Assembly: GCA_024742485.1 (NCBI GenBank)
Contig: JANSYK010000001.1
Coordinates: 1,240,001-1,304,000 of the forward strand
Source: Alphaproteobacteria bacterium
GTDB lineage: Bacteria > Pseudomonadota > Alphaproteobacteria > Rhizobiales > Rhizobiaceae
DNA: 64,000 nt
Direction of reading: 5' to 3'
The translations under genes were made by a program, and so were the position numbers. Shown piece after piece: positions 45,272-54,399 of the stretch. The number at the start of each line of letters is the position of its first letter. Position 1 is the stretch's first letter. The notes under the pieces were generated by a model, which worked only from the letters and a program-made list of their open reading frames with translations, had not been told where the DNA came from and made no database searches.

Positions 45272-45500
45272 TCTGCAGTGGCAGACCGGTTTGGCGAAAA
45301 AGGCAGCTCGCCCATGCATGAGAGCGGCGTGAATCAATAACTCAAGACCTCCCTCCATCACCCTGAATTGAATCAGAAAAAGCATCGAACGCCAGGAAAC
45401 CGACCTTCGATCAAGGGGCAAGATTCAAGCAACAACACCTCTGGATAGTTACAAAAGCAACTAATATTATGGCGCCATTCAAACATTGGAGACCGTCAAA

Positions 45501-46043
45501 ATGAAGATCGAACAGATCCACCATGTCGCCTATCGCTGCAAGGACGCGAAGGAAACGGTGGAATGGTACACAAAGATGCTCAACATGGATTTTGTCCTGG
45601 CGATTGCCGAAGACAAGGTTCCCTCCACCCACGAACCCGACCCTTACATGCATCTGTTTCTGGATGCGGGCAACGGCAACGTTCTGGCTTTCTTCGAACT
45701 GCCGACAAAACCGGAAATGGGCCGCGACCCCAACACCCCCGAATGGGTGCAGCACATTGCTTTCAAGGTGAAGGACCGTGAAGCTCTGCTGGAATACAAG
45801 GATCATCTGGAGGCAAACGGCGTCGATGTCCTGGGTGTGACGGACCATTCGATTTTTCATTCGATCTATTTCTTCGACCCCAGTGGCCACCGCATTGAAC
45901 TCGCCTGCCCGGATCCCGAAGAAAAGGCGATGATCGAGCGTCTCGATGCGGTCAAATGGGACATGCTGGAGGAATGGTCAAAGACCAAGAAAGCCCCACG
46001 CCATGCCGATTGGCTGCATGAAAAGGAGCTGAGCAACGCGTGA
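45501..46043 (+). CDS. VOC-family (glyoxalase/dioxygenase fold) protein
   Basis: A 180-residue protein with the vicinal oxygen chelate fold. IEQIHHVAYRCKDAKETVEWYTKML starts the first beta-alpha-beta-beta-beta module with a metal His. PEWVQHIAFKVKDREALLEYK starts the second, and HSIYFFDPSGHRIELA ends with the metal Glu. Members act as lyases, isomerases or extradiol dioxygenases; no specific reaction is indicated. The start ATG 45501 has GGAG upstream. The gene stands alone and is followed by a 100-nt repeat element. Confidence 0.83.
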   Translation: MKIEQIHHVAYRCKDAKETVEWYTKMLNMDFVLAIAEDKVPSTHEPDPYMHLFLDAGNGNVLAFFELPTKPEMGRDPNTPEWVQHIAFKVKDREALLEYKDHLEANGVDVLGVTDHSIFHSIYFFDPSGHRIELACPDPEEKAMIERLDAVKWDMLEEWSKTKKAPRHADWLHEKELSNA

Positions 46044-46050
46044 CGCCAGA

Positions 46051-46150
46051 GCAATTCAGGTTTTGACGGAATCGGGAAAACCTGAACGCATCAACACAAT
46101 CAAAAGCTGACACCGTTGTCCCCTGTCTCACCAAACGTGAAACCGTCTCA
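46051..46150 (+). repeat. Intergenic repeat element, copy A
   Basis: This 100-nt stretch aligns without gaps to the reverse complement of 52278-52377, with 69 identical positions by my hand count. It begins with a hairpin of 10-bp arms (TTCAGGTTTT at 46055-46064, AAAACCTGAA at 46077-46086) and ends with the shared block AAACGTGAAAC. It lies between the convergent VOC and MFS genes, so its hairpin may also end the VOC transcript. It is not coding as far as can be seen. Confidence 0.6.
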
Positions 46151-46225
46151 ATGGTGCCGGCTTCTCGGTAGACGCCAATCGAGCCAAGATGCCTATTCGG
46201 CATCCCACAAACCGATACCGGTCCG

Positions 46226-47515
46226 TCAGTTGGATTTCGGCTCCGTCTTCTCTTCCATGCTCAGGGCCAGATAGGCGGCAACCGCGTTGAGGGCGGCGAG
46301 GACCAACAGGGACAGAAGCACACTTTGCAGCTGGGCAAGCAGTCCGAGAACAGCTGCAAAGATGATCCCTCCGACCCCAGCCACCACATCACCCAGCGCC
46401 ACCATATAGGGGCGATCCTTCTCGGACGACATCGAGAGAAGGTAGAGGTATCGCCCGTTTTGGACACCACCGATCCCGAATGACAAAAAGAAGATCGTCG
46501 TGGTGTAAACCCACGGATTGCTGGCGAGGCCGAACAGATCGAACGCAATTGCGATCAGCGCGGAGAACGATGCAATGATAGACGCGCCGGCGATGGTATA
46601 GCGGATCGAATGGCTGACCAGTTTCCGCCAGACCATCGCTCCGATGGCGGTCCCGGCACTGGTCGCCGTAACGAATATGCTCAAAATGTGTGGCGTCGAC
46701 ATGTGATAGGTCGCCGCATGAATTGTGTAGAACGGCATCGCAAGTTCGACCGACAAAAAGAAGATGCGGGACACAAGGAATCTTCGGAACCAGGCAATCT
46801 GGACCGCCAGCGCCCATCCACGGACGACCTGACCGACAAAGCTGGCTGATTCCGCCGATGATGGTTCGTCGGTTTCCTCGGCCTGTGGCGACTTTGTCAC
46901 CACGACCTGGTACAGGCACACACAGGCGATCAGAAGCGCGACGACACCCATCCAAAGAAGCACACGATGGCGTTCATAGGGCGTGTCGCCTGCCATGAAA
47001 TCGCGCGTGATCCAGACAGCCACAATTGCCAGAACGCAGCTTCCGGCAAGCTGCGTAAAGACAATCTCGCCGCGGTCCTTTTCACCCAGTTCCGATCCGT
47101 AGATCTGATTGCTGCCGAGAGCCCAGATTCCATTGCACAGACCCAGGATGATGGACACTGCAATGAACAGTGCAGCCGCAAGCCAGATCGGCAGGCTTTC
47201 GGCCGAAAGCGCGACGACCGCCAGCACGCCGGCGATAATCAGGTTTGGCAGCAGCATGGCATATTTGGCGCGCGCTCCGACCTTGACATAGGGCGAAATC
47301 AGCGCCTCGACGATCAGCCGCGCGGCCTTCACGCACGGAAGCAGAAGGGTCGCAATATACTGGGGTGCCCCAAGCGCAAGATAGAGGAACGGCAACACCA
47401 TTCCCGGGCTCGCAAGAATGTCGGAAACGGACTCGCTGATCCCCGACCACAACAGATAGGCTCGGTTCCTCTTCGAACCGTCCGCTGGCGTTTGACTCAA
47501 TTCACTTATCCGCAC
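46226..47515 (-). CDS. MFS-type membrane transporter
   Basis: A 429-residue polytopic membrane protein with about twelve hydrophobic segments in two groups of six, joined by a charged central loop around TKSPQAEETDEPSSAESAS. It fits a major facilitator family fold by length and topology, but I do not recognise the subfamily; a segment such as LGLCNGIWALGSNQIYGSELGEKDRG fits a loop 2-3-like region. The start is GTG 47515. It is convergent with the VOC gene, and nothing nearby suggests its substrate. Confidence 0.75.
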   Translation of the reverse strand: MRISELSQTPADGSKRNRAYLLWSGISESVSDILASPGMVLPFLYLALGAPQYIATLLLPCVKAARLIVEALISPYVKVGARAKYAMLLPNLIIAGVLAVVALSAESLPIWLAAALFIAVSIILGLCNGIWALGSNQIYGSELGEKDRGEIVFTQLAGSCVLAIVAVWITRDFMAGDTPYERHRVLLWMGVVALLIACVCLYQVVVTKSPQAEETDEPSSAESASFVGQVVRGWALAVQIAWFRRFLVSRIFFLSVELAMPFYTIHAATYHMSTPHILSIFVTATSAGTAIGAMVWRKLVSHSIRYTIAGASIIASFSALIAIAFDLFGLASNPWVYTTTIFFLSFGIGGVQNGRYLYLLSMSSEKDRPYMVALGDVVAGVGGIIFAAVLGLLAQLQSVLLSLLVLAALNAVAAYLALSMEEKTEPKSN

Positions 47516-47889
47516 ACATCAATGACCCCGCATGGTCGGGCTGCACGAACGGTAACATCAAAAACCGGCTTTGTCGTGCCGGTTCAATCTGATGGCGGCA
47601 GGCACCCACAGTCAAGGCCGCGTCATTGAAGCACTTTCAGACAGGGGCGAACCCGAACCATCAATTCGTGGATGATGAGCGCGCCGAAACACACACACAT
47701 AGCAATGGACAAAATTGGAATATCCAACACCGGCTACATCTGTGCGCAGGAAATTGGGGAGAACCGCCTCGGGCTCGACCAGGAGTGCGTCCGTCAAACG
47801 CTGAACCTGCAACCTTTTGGCCCACGCTTGGCCTGGCAAACAACGAAATGGGCCGCGCCGGCGACGCGATCCCGACTGCTGCGGGCGGT
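47516..47889. other. Intergenic region between tandem minus-strand genes
   Basis: These 374 bases separate the end of the inverse autotransporter gene at 47890 from the MFS start at 47515, and should hold the promoter of the MFS gene. A short AC tract lies around 47685-47700. The small open frames present lack ribosome binding sites. I recognise no RNA gene and no clear terminator. Confidence 0.4.
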
Positions 47890-50103
47890 CTAGTTGCAGC
47901 CGGCGATGAAGGTCTGAAGAGCGGTCGGATCAAGCACGCTGAATGAACCCGAAAAGCTGTTGGGTACCGTCTGGCTGCAAACCAGCCCGCCCTGAATGTC
48001 AAGGAGCTGATTTCCGCTGCTTCCGCCAAGCAATGTGTGGCCTGCGGCGGTGAACCGGAACGCGTCGCCGCCGATACCGGACAAGGTGTTGTCAGCCAGC
48101 AGCACGTTCGTATTGGGCAAATGAAGAACACTCGGCCGATTGGGATCTCCAAGCCGCACGGCATCGCCGGCGACGCCACGAATAGTGTTTCCGGCAACAT
48201 GGATATTGTTGTTGCCGTTGTCGATGAATATTCCTGCGTCCAGCCCCTCAAGAGGAGAGTTCGCCAGGCCTTCGATCGTGTTGCCCGAGATCAGTACATT
48301 GTCATGGTTCTCGAACAGGGCAATACCATTCACGCGAAATCCGGTTATCGTGTTGCCGGATATGACGTGCTGGCCAGGCTTGATCGGTCTGCCGTTTTGC
48401 CAACCGCTCAGCCAAATGGCATCCCGACCGCTGTCGAATATCCGGTTGCCGGAGATTGTGACATTCGTGTTGCCGTAGCTGCCAAAGATACCCCTGAACT
48501 GGACACGCCCGATAGTGTTGTCGAGGATCTGTACATTGTTGTTGTCCTGCCAGACATGGATACCCGCAAAGCCAACATCGGTGATGGTGTTGCCAGCGAT
48601 GATGAGATTTTCATTCTCAAAGGAGAAATCCACGCCGGCGCCACTTTTGGACAAGGTGTTGTTCAGGATTTTGATGTCGCGGTTTCTATCCCATGGGAAC
48701 GCGATGGCGGAAAACTCGGCAAATTGAATATCGTTTTGCTCTATCACGACATTATGGATTGAGCTGAGACCGATAACTCCCGCTTCACCGCCGCGTATGT
48801 TCAGCCCGGCAACATGGGTATGCGATGCCAGTGCAACGACACCGCTGGAAAAACCGCCGGTTGTACTTGTCAGTGTGGGCCTTGCACCTGGTGCGGTAAA
48901 GCCCGCAACGGTTCCGCTTCTTGCACCGCGCAGCCTGATGGTTGAGCCGCCGCCCTGCATGGTCTGTCGGGCTTGCAGATTGACCGTACTTGGCGCGATT
49001 GCCGGAGGTCCGACGGTCGGCGGCGGAGCAATCATGTCAATCGGTGCACCGGCGCCCTGTACGATGATCAGCGTGTTGGCGCCCTGCCCTGTTGCGGCGT
49101 GCAGCGATGCCTCATCGCTGGCATAGGCCACCCGGTGGAGCGCGACATTGGTGCTATCGTCAATGACATTCTCACGCGCCGACGCGGTCGTAACGATATC
49201 CGTATCGCGTTCAAGACCGTCGATCATCCGGCGTTCCTGCGGCGACAGTGCCGGAATGTCGGACCAGTCTGAATCCGCATCCGGATTTCCGCCAAACGGA
49301 ATACGCAGTTTCAAACCGGCCTGGTGACGTGCCTTTCGGGTATCGTCATAGGTGAACTGATAGCCGGCGGTGAGCTGCGATCCGGGCAGCGCTTCGAAAA
49401 CGTCCGGTATGCGCAACTCCAACCGTGCCTTGCCGCCGGCTACCGGCTGGAGGGCCTCGTTATCGTCGAAATAGTAGCCGCCGCCATAGGCCCTGAGTTC
49501 AGCCGCCGAGAAAGTCGTGTTGAACTCTTCCAATGGTACACGGAAACCGGCTTCGGCATCGACCCCACCGAGCGGGACCTCGCGTCCTCCGGTCATGAAG
49601 ATGTTGTTGCCCTGCAGCGCGAACTGCGTCAGGTCGCCACCGCCGGCCTTGGACTCGGTCAGTGGCAGGTAGAAGTTCGCGCGAAAATCGTAATTGTGCG
49701 AAAGTGCCTCGACCCCGCCCGAAAACTGCCAGAAGGTATTGTCCAAGCTCGTTGAACGAACATCCGTTCCGAGCCAGGCGCCGAGGTTGAAACCATTGTC
49801 GAGCATGCGCCGGTAACCAAGCGCAAAATTGCCCTCCTGCGTGTTCTGTTCGAAATAGTTGCCTTTGAGATCAAGAAAGAAAAGGCTGTCCGGGGTTTGT
49901 GCAATCGGCGCGAAAACGCTCACCTCGCCGCGGCTGGTCCGATCAGTGCCGAAAATACCGCCAAATTCGAGCCAGCCACGCCACTTTTCAGCGGCGGGAT
50001 TGATGCTGTTCCCATTGTCTCCAGCCTCGGCAGCAACGCAGAAGCCGGCCAGCAGCGCAACCGACAGGTTCAGGCGCTGCCAGACACTGACCGTGGGCTT
50101 CAA
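47890..50103 (-). CDS. Inverse autotransporter with right-handed beta-helix passenger
   Basis: An outer-membrane protein of about 737 residues. After a signal peptide ending AAEAGD, about 240 residues match the inverse autotransporter barrel of intimin/invasin type, e.g. LFFLDLKGNYFEQNTQEG and LGYRRMLDNGFNLGAWLGTD. A linker with a Pro-rich part (APPPTVGPPAIAP) leads to a parallel beta-helix of 22-23-residue turns marked by repeated SGNTI, AGNTI and DNTI, with many Asn ladders. The C-terminus has two Cys that could close the helix. The start is proposed at TTG 50103, with AGGA 5 nt upstream and the signal peptide beginning there; in-frame ATG 50253 lacks both. The role is probably surface adhesion or glycan contact (inference). 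Confidence 0.82.
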   Translation of the reverse strand: MKPTVSVWQRLNLSVALLAGFCVAAEAGDNGNSINPAAEKWRGWLEFGGIFGTDRTSRGEVSVFAPIAQTPDSLFFLDLKGNYFEQNTQEGNFALGYRRMLDNGFNLGAWLGTDVRSTSLDNTFWQFSGGVEALSHNYDFRANFYLPLTESKAGGGDLTQFALQGNNIFMTGGREVPLGGVDAEAGFRVPLEEFNTTFSAAELRAYGGGYYFDDNEALQPVAGGKARLELRIPDVFEALPGSQLTAGYQFTYDDTRKARHQAGLKLRIPFGGNPDADSDWSDIPALSPQERRMIDGLERDTDIVTTASARENVIDDSTNVALHRVAYASDEASLHAATGQGANTLIIVQGAGAPIDMIAPPPTVGPPAIAPSTVNLQARQTMQGGGSTIRLRGARSGTVAGFTAPGARPTLTSTTGGFSSGVVALASHTHVAGLNIRGGEAGVIGLSSIHNVVIEQNDIQFAEFSAIAFPWDRNRDIKILNNTLSKSGAGVDFSFENENLIIAGNTITDVGFAGIHVWQDNNNVQILDNTIGRVQFRGIFGSYGNTNVTISGNRIFDSGRDAIWLSGWQNGRPIKPGQHVISGNTITGFRVNGIALFENHDNVLISGNTIEGLANSPLEGLDAGIFIDNGNNNIHVAGNTIRGVAGDAVRLGDPNRPSVLHLPNTNVLLADNTLSGIGGDAFRFTAAGHTLLGGSSGNQLLDIQGGLVCSQTVPNSFSGSFSVLDPTALQTFIAGCN

Positions 50104-50682
50104 TGCGTTCCTGTGGGACTGTCTTTCAACTGCCGAACCGTCGGACGCTATCTCTGTGATTGCCGGTGCCTGTTTCGCGGGACGACGGATATGTCCGGTG
50201 AATTTGCCGTGAGGCCTGAAGCCTCGCCTTGATTCTTGAATGTCCCGCCACATGCACACTGAAACCCCAATAAGATACTGCTCATCGCAAAGAAAATGCG
50301 CCTTGAGTCCTGAAAGCGTCAGCCTCAACCGCTGGTTTCAGCCATGACGGCTTCGCTTTGGGCATGCGCGCGGGCGCAGGCCAATTGCGATTTGGCTTAA
50401 TTGGGGGCTTTATGTCTGAGGTTTATGGGATAGCTGCGCCCCAAACGGCCGCACGGGGGTAGCAACTTTTCTGACGCATATACGCGCGCCGGGCGGGGCA
50501 CGGTCGTTAACCGATACGGCCTTGTTGAGAGGCCCGTCAGACCAATCGTGGCAGACCCATTGGCACACCCTTGTCTGCAGGATCGGTGCGTGATGCCCTG
50601 TGGTGCGCTGACCACAAGGGAGGGTTCAACAGGATGGTCGAACCCTTCCAAGCCAGAATGCTGTTGGCCAGCAAATAGAGGA
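50104..50682. other. Intergenic region before the inverse autotransporter gene
   Basis: These 579 bases should contain the autotransporter promoter and the 3' end of the small gene at 50683-51099. If translation starts further upstream (50253 or 50328), part of this is coding. An imperfect hairpin CCCTGTGGT/ACCACAAGGG lies near 50593-50618 without a T-run, and CCAATT/AATTGG frame a short inverted repeat near 50381-50404. I see no further gene. Confidence 0.4.
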
Positions 50683-51099
50683 TCACTGCCGGACGAAAAC
50701 TGTCCGCAGTAGAACGGCATCTCCTACGTCGCTTTCAACATAGGTTAGTTCCAGGCGGTTTTCGTCAAGCAGTCGTCCGCGATAGATTCCGCTGTCCTTG
50801 ACCTCCGCCAAGGTAATCTCGGTCCCATCAGATCCGATAATCCCGATAAAGCCATCGTCACCGCCGGTGACCTGCTCCTCGCCGATATCGGAACTGCCCT
50901 CGAACGTGTCATCCAGTTCCCACACGGCCATGCCGATGAAAAACTCGCCGTCCTGCTGTTCGATCACAAGGGACGTTGTTTCCACGCCGATTTCAAACTT
51001 GTTCCCATCATGCACCGCGGCGCGGTATTGGCTTGTCCAGGTACCTATCAGGTTTGGAATTTTCGGTCTAATGGATCCCCAATTATTGTGGTTACTCAA
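50683..51099 (-). CDS. Small beta-rich protein of unknown function
   Basis: A predicted protein of 138 residues that I cannot assign. NLIGTWTSQYRAAVHDG near the start resembles the GxW of lipocalin-like folds. The rest alternates short beta strands with acidic turns and ends LELTYVESDVGDAVLLRTVFVRQ, as expected for a small beta-barrel. No signal peptide or membrane segment is present. The first codon in frame is TTG at 51099; no strong ribosome binding site fixes the start. It lies just upstream of the tRNA-Lys gene, on the same strand, and its base composition is like its neighbours. Confidence 0.6.
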   Translation of the reverse strand: MSNHNNWGSIRPKIPNLIGTWTSQYRAAVHDGNKFEIGVETTSLVIEQQDGEFFIGMAVWELDDTFEGSSDIGEEQVTGGDDGFIGIIGSDGTEITLAEVKDSGIYRGRLLDENRLELTYVESDVGDAVLLRTVFVRQ

Positions 51100-51185
51100 C
51101 CATTGCCATGCCTTCTACACAACGACCCGGATTCCACGCGCCGTTTGCCAGTGACAATGGCAGTTCAATGCATATCGGAGAAAAG

Positions 51186-51261
<76 letters not shown>

Positions 51262-51336
51262 GTCCATTCAAAGGATAGGCGCATATAGCGACCCTGCCAA
51301 GCCCTGTCCAGAGGTAATTCCGCGAAGGCGGGAGAC

Positions 51337-52254
51337 TTAAGCGATGAGCAGGCTGCCTTCCGCGACTTTCACCGCATGACCACCAATCCGGCCTTGCACG
51401 ATCTTTCCGCCATCCAGTTCCAGGTGAAGATGGATCTTGGACGGCCGGCCCATTTCAACACCCTGCTCGATCAGCAGGGCATGATGACCGTCCAGCAACT
51501 CGTCAAACTGGTGGACCGCACCTGAGAAAGCAGCAACGGCCGAGCCCGTTGCCGGGTCCTCAGGTATGCCCACATGGGGCGCGAACATACGGGCATGAAA
51601 CTGCGCTTCATGATCGACACCGCCACGGCAATACACATAGGCATCCGCGAGCTGTCCATCAGCCATCGGCGCCAATCGCTCCCATCGCGCGGCATCACAC
51701 CGAACCTTGGCGGCCACGGAAAGGTCGTGGACAGGAACCATCAAGAAGGGAACACCGGTGCTCCAAAGCGTGATCTGATGGTTTTCAAAGCCGACTTCAT
51801 GGGGATCGATTCCGAGGGCGGCGGCAACTGTTTCCTTGCTCACATCATGCTCGATCTGGCTGGCAAGTTGCGGCAGATCGAATTCGGCGAAACTCGGCGA
51901 ACCGGAAACCAGCCGGGCAACGGTCCTGACCGGTCCGACCCCCTCTTCCAGAACGTTCATGAGATCGATATCAGATCCGGCACCGGCCTTCCGCTCGGCC
52001 AGGGCGACAGCCGCGCCGACAGTGGGATGTCCGGCAAAGGGCAATTCGCGCCGGGGCACAAAAATCCGGATTTTCGCACCATGGGCAGGATTGTCCGGTG
52101 GCAGGATGAACACCGTTTCGGACAGGTTGAACTCCGCTGCTATCGCCTGCAATTGCGCATCCGAAAGCCCCTCGGAATCAAACACGACGGCCAATGGGTT
52201 TCCGGCCAGCCTGTCGGCGGAAAAAACGTCATAAATGGCATATTGGCGCGACAT
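51337..52254 (-). CDS. PhzF-family isomerase/epimerase-like protein
   Basis: A 305-residue protein with the two-lobed diaminopimelate-epimerase fold of the PhzF family. The conserved catalytic Glu is at position 46 in FNLSETVFI. Other family segments are YDVFSADRLAGNPLAVVFD near the start, FVPRRELPFAGHPTVGAAVAL, and FAPHVGIPEDPATGSAVAAF. In phenazine producers PhzF isomerises a dihydro-hydroxyanthranilate; here no phenazine genes are present, so the substrate is unknown. The upstream gap contains repeat copy B. Confidence 0.87.
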   Translation of the reverse strand: MSRQYAIYDVFSADRLAGNPLAVVFDSEGLSDAQLQAIAAEFNLSETVFILPPDNPAHGAKIRIFVPRRELPFAGHPTVGAAVALAERKAGAGSDIDLMNVLEEGVGPVRTVARLVSGSPSFAEFDLPQLASQIEHDVSKETVAAALGIDPHEVGFENHQITLWSTGVPFLMVPVHDLSVAAKVRCDAARWERLAPMADGQLADAYVYCRGGVDHEAQFHARMFAPHVGIPEDPATGSAVAAFSGAVHQFDELLDGHHALLIEQGVEMGRPSKIHLHLELDGGKIVQGRIGGHAVKVAEGSLLIA

Positions 52255-52277
52255 CCTTGCACTCCCTGCAGTTCGGT

Positions 52278-52377
52278 CTGGACCGTTTCACGTTTCGTCA
52301 AAGACGTAACAACGGTATCGGTCGTTGAGTTTGTTCGCGCATTCGGGATCAGCCGGTTCCGCCAAAACCCGAAATGC
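52278..52377 (-). repeat. Intergenic repeat element, copy B
   Basis: The reverse complement of this stretch aligns without gaps to 46051-46150, with 69 of 100 identical positions by hand count. It starts with an imperfect hairpin (GCATTTCGGG paired with CCCGAATGC) and ends with AAACGTGAAAC, 24 nt or more upstream of the PhzF-family start codon. In this orientation it could act as part of that gene's leader or promoter. Copy A lies instead between convergent genes. Confidence 0.6.
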
Positions 52378-52479
52378 ATTAACGCGAGTCGCGGCACCAT
52401 GGCACAGGCAAAACCGGACGGACAACGGAAAAGTCAGCGGTCGGTGAAGGTTTTGCGAACGGTATGTTGCAGGCAGCCT

Positions 52480-53589
52480 TCACACCAGATCAAGCGTCAT
52501 GGCAACAGGGCAGTGATCGGATGCCTTTGGCCTGTCCCAGCCGGTTCTCGGATAGCGCTGAACATCCTGACCGCTGGGGAAGATGGTCCTGTAAGGCTGC
52601 CCGGCGCGGATGATATCGGGACTGCGTTTCGCATTACGCCCGGCCAGTGATGGTGAAAGCAGCAGATAGTCGAGCTGGCACAGATGGCGTTCGTCGGGGC
52701 CGCGGGTGTGAAACAGGGTCCAGCGGTCCATTTCAGGGCGACGCTGGACGATGTTTTCGGCAAAACCGTCACCGGTAAAGACGTCGAGCGCACTTTGCTC
52801 TTCTGATGCGGGCTGAAAGCTGAAGCCGTTGATCCGGTCACCGTGAATGATCAGGCGCTCCTGATAGTCATTCATGTCACCGCAAATCATCCAGCGTTTA
52901 CCGGCGGTCTTGTTCTTGCCGAATCGGCTTTCGATAATGTGCCGCACCGCCTTGGCTTCCGCCGAACGCACCGCCATGGTCGCCGTTCGCCCATCCATCC
53001 CGTTCCTGGGCGATCCCATTGATTTGAAGTGGCAAATATAAAGCGTGAGCGGCCTGCCCCCAACCTTGACATCCACTTCAAGGCAGTCACGCCGGAACAC
53101 CTTGTCCTGAGGTTGATTGGTTGCGGCAATGGCATCATCGAACAGGTCGAGATCCGCATAGGTCAGATGGGCATGGCTCTCCATGCGCTGGAACTCGATT
53201 GTCTGGCCATCACGCGTTTCATCCCGCATCATGACCGCCACGTCAATGCCCCGGCTGTCATTGCCTTCGACCATGTATTTGTGCCGGTAACCGCGCCCCA
53301 CCATCTTGAACAGGTAGCCATATTCAAAGGCCCGAAGCGCCTCCAGATTGTCGATTTCCTGTAGGCACAGAATATCTGCGCCGGTATCGGCGATCGCCAG
53401 CGCCGTCAGTTGCCGCGTGTCGTCCGTATGGGAGATGGCGCGCGCCTGTTCAAGTTGCTTGTACTGCGCTTCCGTCGAGATATCGAAAAGCTTCAAGGCC
53501 CGGTCCTGCCGCAATTCATTGCGAAATCCGGAGAAATCGAAACGGTTGATCAGATTCTCGACATTGAAAGTAGCAAGGCGCAGCGACAT
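52480..53589 (-). CDS. Endonuclease/exonuclease/phosphatase family protein
   Basis: A protein of about 369 residues with the DNase I-like fold. RLATFNVENL holds the first catalytic Asn, ILCLQEIDNLEAL the metal-binding Glu, WMICGDMNDYQERL the Asp and Asn, and KASDHCPVAMTLDLV the terminal Asp-His. No secretion signal is seen. The family cleaves phosphodiester bonds in nucleic acids, or phosphates in lipids; the substrate cannot be told. ATG 53589 is chosen because conserved sequence begins two residues later; 42 codons before it are open but atypical. Confidence 0.85.
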   Translation of the reverse strand: MSLRLATFNVENLINRFDFSGFRNELRQDRALKLFDISTEAQYKQLEQARAISHTDDTRQLTALAIADTGADILCLQEIDNLEALRAFEYGYLFKMVGRGYRHKYMVEGNDSRGIDVAVMMRDETRDGQTIEFQRMESHAHLTYADLDLFDDAIAATNQPQDKVFRRDCLEVDVKVGGRPLTLYICHFKSMGSPRNGMDGRTATMAVRSAEAKAVRHIIESRFGKNKTAGKRWMICGDMNDYQERLIIHGDRINGFSFQPASEEQSALDVFTGDGFAENIVQRRPEMDRWTLFHTRGPDERHLCQLDYLLLSPSLAGRNAKRSPDIIRAGQPYRTIFPSGQDVQRYPRTGWDRPKASDHCPVAMTLDLV

Positions 53590-53822
53590 GGATGTTTTCG
53601 GGTCACGGTGGATCGGTCGGTCCTGTTTAGGGTCTGCGCGCCGCCTTGTCACCTGAATCTCACAAGAATGGGAAACCAGGCGCAACCGGCTGAAAAGATG
53701 ACGATTTACCACCACCTGCGCAATCGGGTGATTGCAATGTGATCGCTCAATGCGGCTGCAAGCCTTGCCAGCGCCGGTACAATGGAGAATATTTGACCAT
53801 CAACGACAAACGGGAGGCAGAC

Positions 53823-54275
53823 ATGCTTACGCTGACACGAAGTCTCGCCATCGCCGCCATGGGGCTGGCGCTTCTCGCCATGACGGCGGCAAGCGCCGAG
53901 GCGGGCAAGAAATACCGTTACAACAAGGGCGCCAATTTTGCGGCCGGTGTTGCCACGGGTCTGATCATCGGCGGCATCGTCGCCGGAAGTCAGCGCCGCG
54001 GCGGCTATTATTGCGTCAACGGATACTGCAATGGCGGCCGCTATTACGGCCCCCGGCGCTATTATCCGTCCCGCTACTATTACCGTCCGGCGCCACGCTA
54101 CTACCACCAGAGGCCGGTCAGGCGTTACTACCGCAAGGCTCCGCGATACCGGGTATCCGCGTCGCGGGCGCACACCAATTACTGTTTTGCCAAATACCGT
54201 TCCTACAGGGCCTATGACAACACGTTCCAGCCCTATCACGGTCCGCGCAAGCAGTGCATCTCGCCCTATTTTTGA
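53823..54275 (+). CDS. BA14K-like exported protein
   Basis: A protein of about 150 residues. GGGAGG lies 5 nt before ATG 53823, and a signal peptide runs to about SAEAG. A glycine-rich hydrophobic segment follows ([17 protein letters not shown]), then a Tyr- and Arg-rich stretch of about 60 residues. The C-terminus is the BA14K signature: [20 protein letters not shown] and a closing Cys. BA14K is an immunoreactive Brucella protein, and the family is found mainly in Hyphomicrobiales, which supports the taxonomic placement. Its molecular role is not settled. A strong terminator follows at 54296-54328. Confidence 0.87.
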   Translation: MLTLTRSLAIAAMGLALLAMTAASAEAGKKYRYNKGANFAAGVATGLIIGGIVAGSQRRGGYYCVNGYCNGGRYYGPRRYYPSRYYYRPAPRYYHQRPVRRYYRKAPRYRVSASRAHTNYCFAKYRSYRAYDNTFQPYHGPRKQCISPYF

Positions 54276-54295
54276 GCCCTGCTCCAGTTACAGCC

Positions 54296-54328
54296 CACCG
54301 CCGTGCCATGCGCGGCGGTGTTTTTTTT
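54296..54328 (+). terminator. Rho-independent terminator of the BA14K-like gene
   Basis: CACCGCCG (54296-54303) pairs with CGGCGGTG (54313-54320) and is followed directly by eight T residues (54321-54328). It lies 20 nt past the BA14K-like stop codon and separates it from the ECF sigma factor gene. Confidence 0.9.
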
Positions 54329-54358
54329 CAAAGATTTTGTCACACATCGTGCCTCGCC

Positions 54359-54383
54359 GTTGTCTAACCTGATAACAGACAAC
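54359..54383. promoter_or_regulatory. Inverted repeat before the ECF sigma factor gene
   Basis: GTTGTCT and AGACAAC are perfect 7-bp arms around 11 nt. The repeat ends 16 nt before the sigma factor start codon, upstream of the AGAGG ribosome binding site. The position suits an operator or a promoter overlap for autoregulation; the binding factor is unknown. Confidence 0.4.
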
Positions 54384-54399
54384 AGCAGAGGTCGTTCAA

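Noticed and set aside
47685-47700. AC-dinucleotide tract
   Set aside because: It is too short to count as a meaningful repeat and shows no link to a gene.
50593-50618. Hairpin near the small unknown gene as a terminator
   Set aside because: The stem is interrupted and no T-run follows on either strand.
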